From: Streptomyces acidiscabies
GTDB taxonomy: Bacteria > Actinomycetota > Actinomycetes > Streptomycetales > Streptomycetaceae
DNA length: 64,000 nucleotides
Assembly: GCF_020010905.1 (NCBI RefSeq)
Contig: NZ_JAGJBY010000001.1
Location: 2,624,001 to 2,688,000 of the forward strand
Direction of reading: 5' to 3'
Part shown: piece by piece, positions 8,138 to 15,623 of the stretch
Position numbering within the stretch: position 1 is the stretch's first letter
Layout of the letters: every line of letters starts with the position of its first letter
Notes under the pieces: model-generated
Database searches by the model: none
What the model saw: only the letters and a program-made list of their open reading frames with translations
What the model was told of the DNA's origin: nothing
Program-made: the position numbers and the translations under genes

Positions 8138-8156
8138 TTAGGTAAGGCTTACCTGG
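8138..8156 (-). promoter_or_regulatory. DmdR/IdeR iron box at the hmuO start
   Basis: TTAGGTAAGGCTTACCTGG matches the DtxR-family consensus closely with a strong internal dyad (AGGTAAG/CTTACCT). It directly abuts the hmuO start codon, so a bound repressor would cover the transcription start. Confidence 0.85.
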
Positions 8157-8169
8157 GTCAACAACTTTG

Positions 8170-8207
8170 CCGACGCTGAGTCGGGAAACTTGCCGACATC
8201 ATGTCGG
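8170..8207. promoter_or_regulatory. Two tandem palindromes (CCGACnnnnnGTCGG) upstream of hmuO
   Basis: CCGAC-GCTGA-GTCGG at 8170-8184 and CCGACATCATGTCGG at 8193-8207 (the latter a perfect 15-bp palindrome) are spaced 23 bp, about two helical turns. Both are preceded by a TTGC-like flank. They lie 14 bp beyond the iron box and are not followed by a T-run, so they look like operators rather than a terminator. Confidence 0.6.
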
Positions 8208-8220
8208 TAAAAGCGTACAG

Positions 8221-8251
8221 AAAAAGACCCGACCTCGACAGAGGCCGGGTC
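8221..8251 (-). terminator. Intrinsic terminator after map
   Basis: GACCCGACCTC (8226-8236) and GAGGCCGGGTC (8241-8251) form an 11-nt hairpin arm pair with one mismatch. On the minus strand this is followed by five Ts (8225-8221). It ends transcription of map before hmuO. Confidence 0.85.
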
Positions 8252-8273
8252 CGAAAGGGGTCCTCCCCAAGAG

Positions 8274-9131
8274 CTACGGCAGCGTCAGGATCTCCGCCCC
8301 CGTCTCCGTCACCACCAGCGTGTGCTCGAACTGCGCCGTCCGCCGGCGGTCCTTCGTGACGACCGTCCACCCGTCGTCCCACATGTCGTACTCGTGCGTC
8401 CCCAGCGTCAGCATCGGCTCGATCGTGAACGTCATCCCCGGCTGGATCACCGTCGTCGCGTGCGGGCTGTCGTAGTGCGGGACGATCAGCCCCGAGTGGA
8501 ACGACGAGTTGATGCCGTGCCCGGTGAAATCCCGTACGACGCCGTACCCGAACCGCTTCGCGTACGACTCGATGACCCGGCCGATGATGTTGATCTGCCG
8601 GCCGGGCCGGACCGCCTTGATCGCGCGGCTCAACGACTCCCGCGTCCGCTCCACCAGCAGCCGCGACTCCTCGTCCACCTCGCCGACCAGGTACGTCGCG
8701 TTGTTGTCGCCGTGCACGCCGCCGATGTAAGCGGTTACGTCGAGATTCACGATGTCGCCGTCGCGCAGCACCGTCGAGTCCGGGATGCCGTGGCAGATGA
8801 CCTCGTTCACGCTGGTGCACAGGGACTTCGGGAAGCCGCGGTAACCCAGCGTCGAGGGGTACGCCCCGTGGTCGCACATGTAGTCGTGCGCGACCTTGTC
8901 GAGGAGGTCGGTCGTCACGCCCGGCGCGATGTGCTTCGCCGCCTCCTCCATCGCCCGCGCCGCGATCCGCCCGGCGGTGCGCATCGCCTCGACCGTCTCC
9001 GGCGTCTGCACCTCCGGGCCGGTGTACGGCGTCGGCGCGGGCTTGCCGACGTACTCGGGGCGCCGGATGTTTCCGGGGACCGTGCGGATGGGAGACAGCT
9101 CCCCTGGTGCGAGCAGCGACTGGCCAGACAT
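8274..9131 (-). CDS. map: Type I methionine aminopeptidase
   Basis: This 285-aa M24A metallopeptidase has a short N-terminal extension typical of actinobacterial MetAP1c. Metal-binding residues are visible in [15 protein letters not shown] (two Asp), DFTGHGIN (His), TIEPML (Glu) and the C-terminal QFEHTLVV (Glu). HGIPDS near 115 contributes the substrate-site His. It removes N-terminal Met from nascent proteins in the cytoplasm. It is a single gene with its own terminator. Confidence 0.95.
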   Translation of the reverse strand: MSGQSLLAPGELSPIRTVPGNIRRPEYVGKPAPTPYTGPEVQTPETVEAMRTAGRIAARAMEEAAKHIAPGVTTDLLDKVAHDYMCDHGAYPSTLGYRGFPKSLCTSVNEVICHGIPDSTVLRDGDIVNLDVTAYIGGVHGDNNATYLVGEVDEESRLLVERTRESLSRAIKAVRPGRQINIIGRVIESYAKRFGYGVVRDFTGHGINSSFHSGLIVPHYDSPHATTVIQPGMTFTIEPMLTLGTHEYDMWDDGWTVVTKDRRRTAQFEHTLVVTETGAEILTLP

Positions 9132-9190
9132 GACGACGAGTCTAACGAGCGGGGATGGGGGACCATGTCCGTGGTGAAAGGAGCCCCGTG

Positions 9191-9430
9191 ATGGCCCTCT
9201 TCAAGAAGCGCACGACCGGCAAGCCCGGCGAATGGTTCTACTGCCTGGAGCACAAGAAGGTCGAGGAAGGCCCCGACTGCCCCGGCAAGGACCGCTTCGG
9301 CCCCTACGCCTCCCGCAAGGAGGCGGAACACGCGATGGAGACCGCCCGCGAGCGGAACCTTGAGTGGGAGAACGACGCGAAGTGGAACGACGGCGCGGGG
9401 AGGAGCGAGGACGAGAACAGCAACGGCTGA
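9191..9430 (+). CDS. Small conserved actinobacterial protein of unknown function
   Basis: This 79-aa soluble charged protein begins [20 protein letters not shown] and includes a [19 protein letters not shown] stretch with two Cys and one His, then an acidic helical tail. I chose the ATG at 9191, 7 nt after GGAG; a GTG lies one codon upstream. It diverges from map across about 60 nt. The Cys pair might bind metal but is too sparse to claim. Confidence 0.75.
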   Translation: MALFKKRTTGKPGEWFYCLEHKKVEEGPDCPGKDRFGPYASRKEAEHAMETARERNLEWENDAKWNDGAGRSEDENSNG

Positions 9431-9446
9431 AAAACACTGAAAGCGG

Positions 9447-10721
9447 TTACGACGTCTTCGCCGCCGTTCGCTGATCCCGCACCCGCAGCGCGTGGACGTC
9501 CGTCCGCGCGTCGTACCTCATCAGCGCCGGCAGGCACAGCGCGAGCGCCCCCACCGCGCCCACGCACAGCACCCCGCCCGACCACATCGACGTACGGATC
9601 CCGAACCACGCCGCGAACGAGCCGGAGCGGACCTGGCCGAGGGTCGGGCCCGCGGAGTACGACAGGAGCTCGATCCCGGCGAGGCGGCCACGCAGCTCGT
9701 CCGGGACCGTCTGGTTCCAGATCGCCGAACGGAAGATCCCGCTGACCATGTCGACCCCACCGGCGACGGTCAGCAGGAGCAGCACGAGCCACACGTTCCG
9801 TACGAGTCCGGCGCCCGCGACGGCCACCCCGAACAGCGCGGCCATGAGGACGACGATCCGCCCGTGCCGGTGCACCCGCGAGGTCCAGCCGCTCGTCAGG
9901 CTCACCAGCAGCGACCCGAACGGCAGCGCCGCGTACATCAGCCCCAGCGCCCACGGCGCCCCCAACTCGTCGGCCAGGAACGGCAGTAGCGCCAGCGGCA
10001 TCGCGAAGAACATCGCCGCGAGGTCGACGGCGTACGTACCCAGCAGATCCTTGCGCCCCCACGCGTACCGCGCCCCCTCCCTGATCGCCGCGAGGGAAGG
10101 TTTCGCCGCCTCGTGCGCCGCCGGGGACGCCGCGACGCCCGCCATCAGCAGCACCGACACCACGAACGTCACGAGGTCGGCGCCGTACGCCCACCCCAAC
10201 CCGGCGTACGCCACGACCAGCCCCGCCAGCGCGGGCCCCGCGACCCCGCCGATCGTCCGCCGCAGCGAACTCAGCGCGGCGGCGGCCGGGAGGTGTTCGT
10301 GGTCGACGATCCGGGGCCACAGGGAGTCCAGCGCGGGCCGCTGGATCGAGGTCAGTACGGCCGTCAGCGCGGCGATCACGTACAACGGCCAGATCAGCGG
10401 GGTCGGCAGCAACGCGTTGACCAGCAGTCCCGCGCTCAGGACGCCCTGACCGGCCTCCGTCCACACGATCAGCGTCCGCTTGTCTACCGCGTCGGCCAGC
10501 GCACCGCCGTACAGCCCGAACACGACCAGCGGCACCAGCTCGACCGCCCCGATCGCGCCCACGGCCGCTGCCGACCCCGTCAGCTCCTTGACCTGCACCG
10601 GCAGCGCGACGAACGTCAGGAAACTCCCGAACGCTGAGACCAGCCCGGACAGCCACAGCCTGCGGAAGTCCCGGGAGGCGTGCCAGGGGCGGAGGTCGGG
10701 GAGGAGGGAGGTGGGGGTCAC
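9447..10721 (-). CDS. MFS transporter (EntS-like, MFS_3 type)
   Basis: This 424-aa membrane protein has about 12 hydrophobic segments. An MFS loop 2-3 signature is visible as GLYGGALADAVDKRTLIVW, and a second-half WTSRVHRHGRIVV. The pattern (short N-terminus, RDFRRLWLSGLVSAFGSFL) is that of MFS_3/EntS-like exporters. The substrate is unknown. It is monocistronic, with the neighbouring minus-strand gene about 90 nt upstream. Confidence 0.88.
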   Translation of the reverse strand: MTPTSLLPDLRPWHASRDFRRLWLSGLVSAFGSFLTFVALPVQVKELTGSAAAVGAIGAVELVPLVVFGLYGGALADAVDKRTLIVWTEAGQGVLSAGLLVNALLPTPLIWPLYVIAALTAVLTSIQRPALDSLWPRIVDHEHLPAAAALSSLRRTIGGVAGPALAGLVVAYAGLGWAYGADLVTFVVSVLLMAGVAASPAAHEAAKPSLAAIREGARYAWGRKDLLGTYAVDLAAMFFAMPLALLPFLADELGAPWALGLMYAALPFGSLLVSLTSGWTSRVHRHGRIVVLMAALFGVAVAGAGLVRNVWLVLLLLTVAGGVDMVSGIFRSAIWNQTVPDELRGRLAGIELLSYSAGPTLGQVRSGSFAAWFGIRTSMWSGGVLCVGAVGALALCLPALMRYDARTDVHALRVRDQRTAAKTS

Positions 10722-10809
10722 GAGGGGACATGGTCGGCGGGGGTGAGGGGGCGCGGCAAACGGTTTTCGTACGTTTCAGCAAGCGGGCCACCTCACTGCG
10801 CGGGCCGTT

Positions 10810-11409
10810 TCACCATGCGGCCGGCGGCGGAGCCGTCAGCGCCTCCGCGACCCGGGAGAGACGGTCCAGAAACCGTTTACGTCCCCGTTGCTGGACGACC
10901 GCCTGCTCACCGGCCCCCGCGCTCACCAGGTGCTGGACCGTGTCCAGGTCCAGCTCCGCGCCCTCCCTGACGTCCAGCGTCTCGTGCGCCATCGCCCCCA
11001 GCTCGCCCCCGCCCCAGCCGAGCGCGAGGACGGTCACCCCGGCCCGGCGCGCCGCGTGGACGCGTTCGAGGAGCGGGGCCGGTTCCGTCGGCGCCACCAC
11101 CAGGAGGGTCTCGCCGCGCCGCGCGCCCTCGATCCTGCCGGGGCCGACCGCGAGGTGCGCGGGGTCGGACGGGCGCGCGCCGTGCCGTACGAGGGTCGGC
11201 GCCAGTTCGGGCGTACCGGACCAGGCGGCCTCGTCGACGAGGTGCGCGGCGAGGTGCCACGGCTCGTACTCCGGCGTGCCGACGAGGAGCAGCCCGCCCC
11301 CGTGCGTCACCACCGAGCCGCGTAGTACCTGGGCGAACCTCCGCGTCGAGGTCAGCCACTCGGTCCCGGCGAGCACTTCGCGCAGCAAGGCGACACGTAC
11401 GGCGTCCAT
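10810..11409 (-). CDS. Hypothetical SIS-like protein
   Basis: This 199-aa cytoplasmic protein has a central part (LLVVAPTEPAPLLERVHAAR, then AGVTVLALGWGGGELGAMA, then ETLDV) that resembles the Rossmann-like SIS sugar-phosphate isomerase fold. The usual SIS Ser/Thr cluster is not obvious. It is divergent from the F420 oxidoreductase gene (102 nt apart). No enzyme activity can be named. Confidence 0.72.
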   Translation of the reverse strand: MDAVRVALLREVLAGTEWLTSTRRFAQVLRGSVVTHGGGLLLVGTPEYEPWHLAAHLVDEAAWSGTPELAPTLVRHGARPSDPAHLAVGPGRIEGARRGETLLVVAPTEPAPLLERVHAARRAGVTVLALGWGGGELGAMAHETLDVREGAELDLDTVQHLVSAGAGEQAVVQQRGRKRFLDRLSRVAEALTAPPPAAW

Positions 11410-11511
11410 GGGGCGCAGCCTGCCGCAGGGGGTGGGGGTCGGTCTCGGGTACTACGGGTATTCACCCGTCCGGGAACGGCTCGGGGGCGGTGCCGACGTA
11501 AGGTCGGGCCC

Positions 11512-12216
11512 ATGACCTCTACGGACAGTGCAGACAAGCCCGCCCCCAAGGACCCCTGGGACCTCCCCGACGTATCCGGCCTGGTCGTCGGCGTGCTGGG
11601 CGGGACCGGGCCGCAGGGCAAGGGGCTCGCGTACCGGCTCGCGAAGGCCGGGCAGCAGGTGATCATCGGCTCGCGGGCCGCCGAGCGCGCGCAGGAGGCG
11701 GCGGCCGAGCTGGGGCACGGTGTCGAGGGCGCGGACAACGCGGAGACCGCGCGCCGCAGCGACGTCGTCATCGTCGCGGTGCCGTGGGACGGGCACGGGA
11801 AGACGCTGGAGTCCCTGCGCGAGGAACTCGCCGGGAAGCTCGTCGTCGACTGCGTCAACCCGCTCGGGTTCGACAAGAAGGGCGCGTACGCGCTGAAGCC
11901 GGAGGAGGGGAGCGCCGCCGAGCAGGCCGCCGCGCTGCTGCCGGACTCGCGGGTCGCCGCCGCGTTCCACCATCTCTCGGCGGTGCTGCTGATGGACCGG
12001 GAGATCGAGGAGATCGACACGGACGTCATGGTGCTCGGGGAGGAGCGGGCCGACGTGGAGATCGTGCAGGCGCTGGCCGGGCGCATCCCCGGCATGCGGG
12101 GCGTCTTCGCCGGGCGGCTGCGCAATGCGCATCAGGTGGAGTCGCTGGTCGCGAACCTGATCTCCGTCAACCGGCGGTACAAGGCGCACGCCGGGCTGCG
12201 GGTCACGGACATCTGA
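11512..12216 (+). CDS. npdG: NADPH-dependent F420 reductase (F420H2:NADP oxidoreductase)
   Basis: This 234-aa protein has an N-terminal Rossmann motif VVGVLGGTGPQGKGLAYRLA and the NADP phosphate-binding IGSRAAERAQ. Typical NpdG/Fno segments VVIVAVPWDGH, DCVNPLGFDKKG and AAAFHHLSAVLL line the F420 pocket. It transfers hydride between NADPH and cofactor F420, which actinomycetes use in secondary metabolism and redox reactions. It is followed 54 nt later by a tiny membrane protein gene in the same direction. Confidence 0.92.
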   Translation: MTSTDSADKPAPKDPWDLPDVSGLVVGVLGGTGPQGKGLAYRLAKAGQQVIIGSRAAERAQEAAAELGHGVEGADNAETARRSDVVIVAVPWDGHGKTLESLREELAGKLVVDCVNPLGFDKKGAYALKPEEGSAAEQAAALLPDSRVAAAFHHLSAVLLMDREIEEIDTDVMVLGEERADVEIVQALAGRIPGMRGVFAGRLRNAHQVESLVANLISVNRRYKAHAGLRVTDI

Positions 12217-12270
12217 GGCGATGGGGGACACTGGTCGGCGTCGTACACCGGTGTCCCCCGACAGGAGCTC

Positions 12271-12441
12271 ATGGACATGCCCCGCCTCGCCCTCTACGCC
12301 CTCGTCGTCTGCCTGCTCGCCGTGGCGGCGGCCGTCGTCTCGTTCGTCCAGGGGAGTTTCCTGGGGGTCGTGTGGGTGCTGATCGCGGGGCTGTCGTCCA
12401 ACATGACCTGGTACTACTGGCGGCGCGCGAAGGTCAGTTGA
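12271..12441 (+). CDS. 56-aa membrane protein
   Basis: The ATG at 12271 is preceded by AGGAG at 7-nt spacing and opens a 56-codon frame, MDMPRLALYALVVCLLAVAA through to YYWRRAKVS-stop. It encodes two hydrophobic stretches (about 6-25 and 30-45) and a basic end, so a small two-span or hairpin membrane protein. Codon positions are GC-biased as in real Streptomyces genes. Its 3' end overlaps the convergent site-2 protease gene by 8 nt. Function unknown. Confidence 0.75.
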   Translation: MDMPRLALYALVVCLLAVAAAVVSFVQGSFLGVVWVLIAGLSSNMTWYYWRRAKVS

Positions 12442-13231
12442 CCGAGCAGAACTCGTTGTCGCCCTGCCAGAAGCGGTACAGCTCCTGACCGCAGTACGTC
12501 GAGAAGTTGTCGATGCCCAGGCCGCGCAGGATCGCGTCGATCACGTCGAAGAAACCGTTGTTGATCGACGGCACCCACAGCACCGCGAACACGAACAGCA
12601 GGCCGAACGGCGCGAACGGCTCCACCTGGCGTTTCACGCTGTACGGCAGCCAGGGCTCGATCACGCCGTACCCGTCGAGCCCCGGCACCGGCAGGAAGTT
12701 CAGCAGCGCGGCCGTCACCTGCAACAACGCGAGGAACGCGAGCGCGAACCGGAACTCCGCGGGGACGCCGTCGAGGGCGTCCAGCCAGAACGGCGCCGTG
12801 CAGACGACGGCGAACAGTACGTTGGTGAGGGGCCCCGCCGCCGAGATCAGACTGTGCCGCCAGCGCCCCCGAATCCGGTTGCGCTCGATGAACACGGCAC
12901 CGCCGGGCAGCCCGATCCCGCCCATGATCACGAAGATCACGGGGAGGACGATGCTCAGCAGGGCGTGCGTGTACTTGAGCGGGTTCAGCGTGAGGTACCC
13001 CTTGGCGCCCACGGTGATGTCGCCGCCGTGCAACGCCGTGCGGGCGTGCGCGTACTCGTGCAGACACAGCGACACGATCCACGCGGCCGTGACGAACAGG
13101 AACACCGCGACCCCGGGAGTCTCCGCGAACCCCGTCCAGGTCGCCCACCCGGTCACCGCGGTAACGGCCAGAATCCCCAGAAACACCGGACTGATCCGCC
13201 GGTCGCTGTGGCGAGAGGTGGTGCTGGTCAT
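12434..13231 (-). CDS. Site-2 protease family membrane metallopeptidase (M50)
   Basis: This 265-aa protein has about six membrane segments. The zinc motif HEYAHA lies in the third (SLCLHEYAHARTALHGGD) and the second metal-ligand motif NFLPVPGLDGYG lies in a later segment; both are hallmarks of M50 site-2 proteases. I chose the ATG at 13231 after AGGAG, because an in-frame upstream extension is proline/arginine-rich and lacks a ribosome site. No PDZ domain is visible. The substrate is unknown; no sigma or anti-sigma gene is adjacent. Confidence 0.9.
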   Translation of the reverse strand: MTSTTSRHSDRRISPVFLGILAVTAVTGWATWTGFAETPGVAVFLFVTAAWIVSLCLHEYAHARTALHGGDITVGAKGYLTLNPLKYTHALLSIVLPVIFVIMGGIGLPGGAVFIERNRIRGRWRHSLISAAGPLTNVLFAVVCTAPFWLDALDGVPAEFRFALAFLALLQVTAALLNFLPVPGLDGYGVIEPWLPYSVKRQVEPFAPFGLLFVFAVLWVPSINNGFFDVIDAILRGLGIDNFSTYCGQELYRFWQGDNEFCSVN

Positions 13232-13541
13232 GGGGGTGGGCTCCTGGTTAGGGCGGGGTGTACGGGTAGACCGTACAGGTGATGTCTGACAAACGGTCCG
13301 CGGGCGGGCGAGGGTTCCTGCCAGGGTGGGGGCGTGGACTTCGAGCTGGACGCCGGTGGGGGGCTTCGCGGTGGTGCCGTCCCGTGGGGGTACACGCCGG
13401 AGCCCGCTGCGGGCGGGGGAGAGCGAGGTCGGCGAGTCACTGTTGCCGTTCGTCGTGGAGGTCGCGTCGCCCGTGGGGGAGCAGGAGCACACCACCTCCT
13501 CGGATCACTAGGCCCGGCGCGGCCGGGCGTCCACAAGGACA
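13232..13541. other. 310-nt intergenic region left of the IS605-type element
   Basis: Short open frames here (for example 13326-13511 plus) have no recognisable motif and conflict with each other. It may be a decayed fragment split by the transposon insertion, but nothing can be supported. The junction with the element lies at about 13541/13542. Confidence 0.5.
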
Positions 13542-13750
13542 GTGACTCCTCCCCCTCGCCTCGTGAGCTGAGGGGGCTTCTCGCTATGCCGATTGGGCTT
13601 CGCGACGGACCAGCCCGGCCCGGAGAACGTTGACAGCTCCGACTGTGTCGGCGTGTGCGGTGTGGCCGCAGTCGACGCAGTGGAACTTGTCCTGTGTGGG
13701 CCGGTTCTCCTTGGTGGTGTGCCCGCATTCGGGGCACCGTCGGGAGGTGT
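13542..13750 (-). ncRNA. Candidate omega RNA (TnpB guide RNA) region
   Basis: In IS200/IS605 elements the TnpB guide RNA overlaps the 3' end of tnpB and runs through the right end into flanking DNA, which provides the guide. Here the tnpB 3' part, the stop, the GC-rich hairpin (13551-13576) and the end are all retained on one side of the IS110 insertion, so the RNA locus could still be complete. The 5' boundary is a guess. The guide would start at about 13541 reading leftward (TGTCCTTGTGGACG). Confidence 0.35.
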
Positions 13751-13795
13751 TGCGGGGGTCCACGGCGATCACTTCCCGTCCGGCGCTTTCAGCCT
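13584..13795 (-). pseudogene. tnpB: tnpB 3' fragment (zinc ribbon + RuvC III) cut off by IS110
   Basis: The frame encodes AESAGREVIAVDPRNTS, then the zinc-ribbon CPECGH and CVDCGH, then HADTVGAVN with the third RuvC Asp, ending at 13584. It begins exactly at the IS110 junction; reading further upstream meets a stop at once. Joined to the 5' fragment it recreates ILHAK-AESAGREV in frame, the normal TnpB sequence, so no bases are lost at the insertion site. Confidence 0.92.
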
Positions 13796-14060
13796 AATTC
13801 CCCTGTAAGGAACTCACCGGCTCTCGCCAGTCGGCGAGTTGGTTCGAACAGGTTGTGACGCCTGCACTCCACCGGGCCGTCAAGGTCTCCGACGAGCACG
13901 GCTGCGCAACCCAGCTGGCGGGTGGTGGCCTCGTGAGTTCCGGATACCTCTCAACGTCACGGCCAAGATGCCTTCCCAGAGAGCGGTGCCATCGGGTGCC
14001 CTCGTGTCCGCCACCCACCCAGCGCTGACGCTGCTGTTGGTTGTGTGGGCTCCGGACGCA

Positions 14061-14104
14061 CGCCTTCTTTCAGCCTGGCCATGATGCCTCCGCCAAGATC
14101 GGCG
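14061..14104 (+). other. Bridge RNA target-binding loop
   Basis: Closing stem CGCC (14061-14064) pairs with GGCG (14101-14104). The internal loop has 12 nt on each side, carrying the left guide (14067-14076) and right guide (14091-14097). The apical hairpin is GGC-CATGAT-GCC (14077-14088). Both guides include the CT core or its complement AG, as in characterised bridge RNAs. Confidence 0.8.
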
Positions 14105-14257
14105 GCGTTCGGCGCCTTCACGACCACCAGCGGCGTCAACACCGTCTGCTTGATCACTCGTTGGAGTTGGTGGTGCGAGCCCGTCGCACGGTGATCTCTC
14201 GCTTACCCCGAGCGCCTGAGCTCTGGGAACAGACCGGGGCCCGTGCGGTGAGCTGGT

Positions 14258-14325
14258 GCCACGAACGGCTAGTGAGGTGTCGGCCCGATCCGTGATCGAG
14301 GCCTGGAATTAGGTCGCTGCGTGGC
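14258..14325 (+). other. Bridge RNA donor-binding loop
   Basis: Closing stem GCCACG (14258-14263) pairs with CGTGGC (14320-14325). Guides lie at 14272-14281 and 14305-14312. The apical hairpin is strong: GGCC+CGATC (14282-14290) pairs with GATCG and GGCC (14294-14303) with one bulged A at 14299, making 9 pairs. Confidence 0.82.
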
Positions 14326-14375
14326 CCCGCATGCGCTCGTGACCAGCGCGAACACCCGCACATAGAGGAGGGAAG

Positions 14376-15602
14376 TTGATCTACTGCGGCATCGACTGGG
14401 CCGAGAAGACGCACGACGTCGCCCTGGTCGACGACGACGGCAAGCTCCTGGCCAAGCGCCACATCACCGACGACGCAGCCGGCTACAAGATCCTCCTGGA
14501 CCTGCTCGCTGAGCACGGCGACACCGAGGACGATCCCATTCCGATCGCCATCGAGACCTCCCGCGGCCTGCTCGTCGCCGTGCTCCGGACCGGGAAGCGG
14601 CAGGTCTACGCGATCAACCCGATGGCCGCCGCCCGCTACCGCGACCGCCACGCGGTCACCCGGAAGAAGTCCGACCCCGGCGACGCCCTCGTCCTGGCGA
14701 ACATCCTGCGAACCGATATGCACGCGCATCGGTCGCTGCCGCAGGACAGCGACCTTGCCCGCGCCATCGCCGTCCTCGCGCGCGCCCAGCAGGACGCAGT
14801 CTGGAACCGGCAGCAGCTGTCCAACCAGCTCCGCTCGCTCCTGCGCGAGTACTTCCCCGCCGCCCTCGACGCCTACCTGCACTGGCAGAACGGCCTCTGC
14901 CGCCCCGAGGCCAGAGTCCTGCTGGAACTCGCACCCACCCCGACGAGAGCCGCCAGGCTGTCGATCGCGCAACTGCACTCGGCGCTCAAACGCGCCGGCC
15001 GCCAACGCCGGATCGGCACCGACGCCGAACGCATCCGCGAGGTTCTGCGGGCCGACTACGCGCACCAGCCACCGTTGGTCGAGGACGCGCTCGGCAAGCA
15101 GATGCTCGCCCTGCTGCGGCAGCTCGACGCCGCCTGCATCGCCGCCGACCAGCTCGCCGAGGCGGTGGAAGAGGCTTTCCCTCAGCACCCGGACGCCGAG
15201 ATCATCCTGAGCTTCCCCGGACTCGGAACCCAGCTCGGCGCCCGGATCCTCGCTGAGATCGGGGACGATCACACCCGCTTCACCACCGCCCGCGGCATGA
15301 AGGCCTACGCCGGCGCATCCCCGATCACCAGGGCCTCTGGGAAGAAGTCCAGCATCACCAGACGCTGGGTGAAGAACGACCGGCTCAACCACACCGGCTA
15401 CCTCTGGGCCTTCGCAGCCCTAACCGCCTCCCCCGGGGCCAAGGCACACTACGACCGACGCCGCGAGGCCGGGGACTGGCACGCCGCCGCTCAGAGGAAC
15501 CTGTTCAACAAGATGATCGGCCAGCTCTACCACTGCCTCCAGAAACACATCCTGTTCGACGAGACTCTCGCCTTTCGCATCGAACTACCCGCCGCTGCTT
15601 GA
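14376..15602 (+). CDS. IS110-family transposase/recombinase
   Basis: This 408-aa protein starts at TTG 14376 after GAGGAGGGA. The N-terminal DEDD RuvC-like domain shows CGIDWAEKTHDVAL (Asp7), IAIETSRG and KKSDPGDALVLA. A coiled middle region is followed by the Transposase_20 domain with FPGLGTQLGARILAEIGD and AYAGASPITRASGKK, where Ser321 is the expected nucleophile. Family members, guided by bridge RNA, recombine the circular element with a target through a CT core. The gene appears intact. Confidence 0.95.
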   Translation: MIYCGIDWAEKTHDVALVDDDGKLLAKRHITDDAAGYKILLDLLAEHGDTEDDPIPIAIETSRGLLVAVLRTGKRQVYAINPMAAARYRDRHAVTRKKSDPGDALVLANILRTDMHAHRSLPQDSDLARAIAVLARAQQDAVWNRQQLSNQLRSLLREYFPAALDAYLHWQNGLCRPEARVLLELAPTPTRAARLSIAQLHSALKRAGRQRRIGTDAERIREVLRADYAHQPPLVEDALGKQMLALLRQLDAACIAADQLAEAVEEAFPQHPDAEIILSFPGLGTQLGARILAEIGDDHTRFTTARGMKAYAGASPITRASGKKSSITRRWVKNDRLNHTGYLWAFAALTASPGAKAHYDRRREAGDWHAAAQRNLFNKMIGQLYHCLQKHILFDETLAFRIELPAAA

Positions 15603-15623
15603 CACGTTGCAACCGTGAGGTGT

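Larger units (their letters stand above)
14050..14330 (+). ncRNA. Bridge RNA of the IS110 element, with target- and donor-binding loops
   Basis: Guides can be read directly. Target loop: CTTTCAGCCT (14067-14076) is identical to the left target flank plus core (13786-13795), and CGCCAAG (14091-14097) is the reverse complement of core plus right flank (15624-15630). Donor loop: GTGAGGTGTC (14272-14281) equals the element's right end plus first core base (15615-15624), and GGAATTAG (14305-14312) is the reverse complement of core plus left end (13794-13801). Each guide pair flanks a hairpin and is closed by a stem. Ends of the RNA are estimates. The layout follows the IS621 bridge RNA rule. Confidence 0.88.

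Noticed and set aside
13326..13633. Small plus-strand open frames left of the IS605-type end
   Set aside because: They cross the transposon junction or lack motifs, and overlapping frames are equally open; no basis to choose one.
15601..15623. Junction promoter for the bridge RNA (TTGCAA in the right end)
   Set aside because: A -35-like TTGCAA exists, but no -10 at suitable spacing is found when the ends are joined; not strong enough to report.
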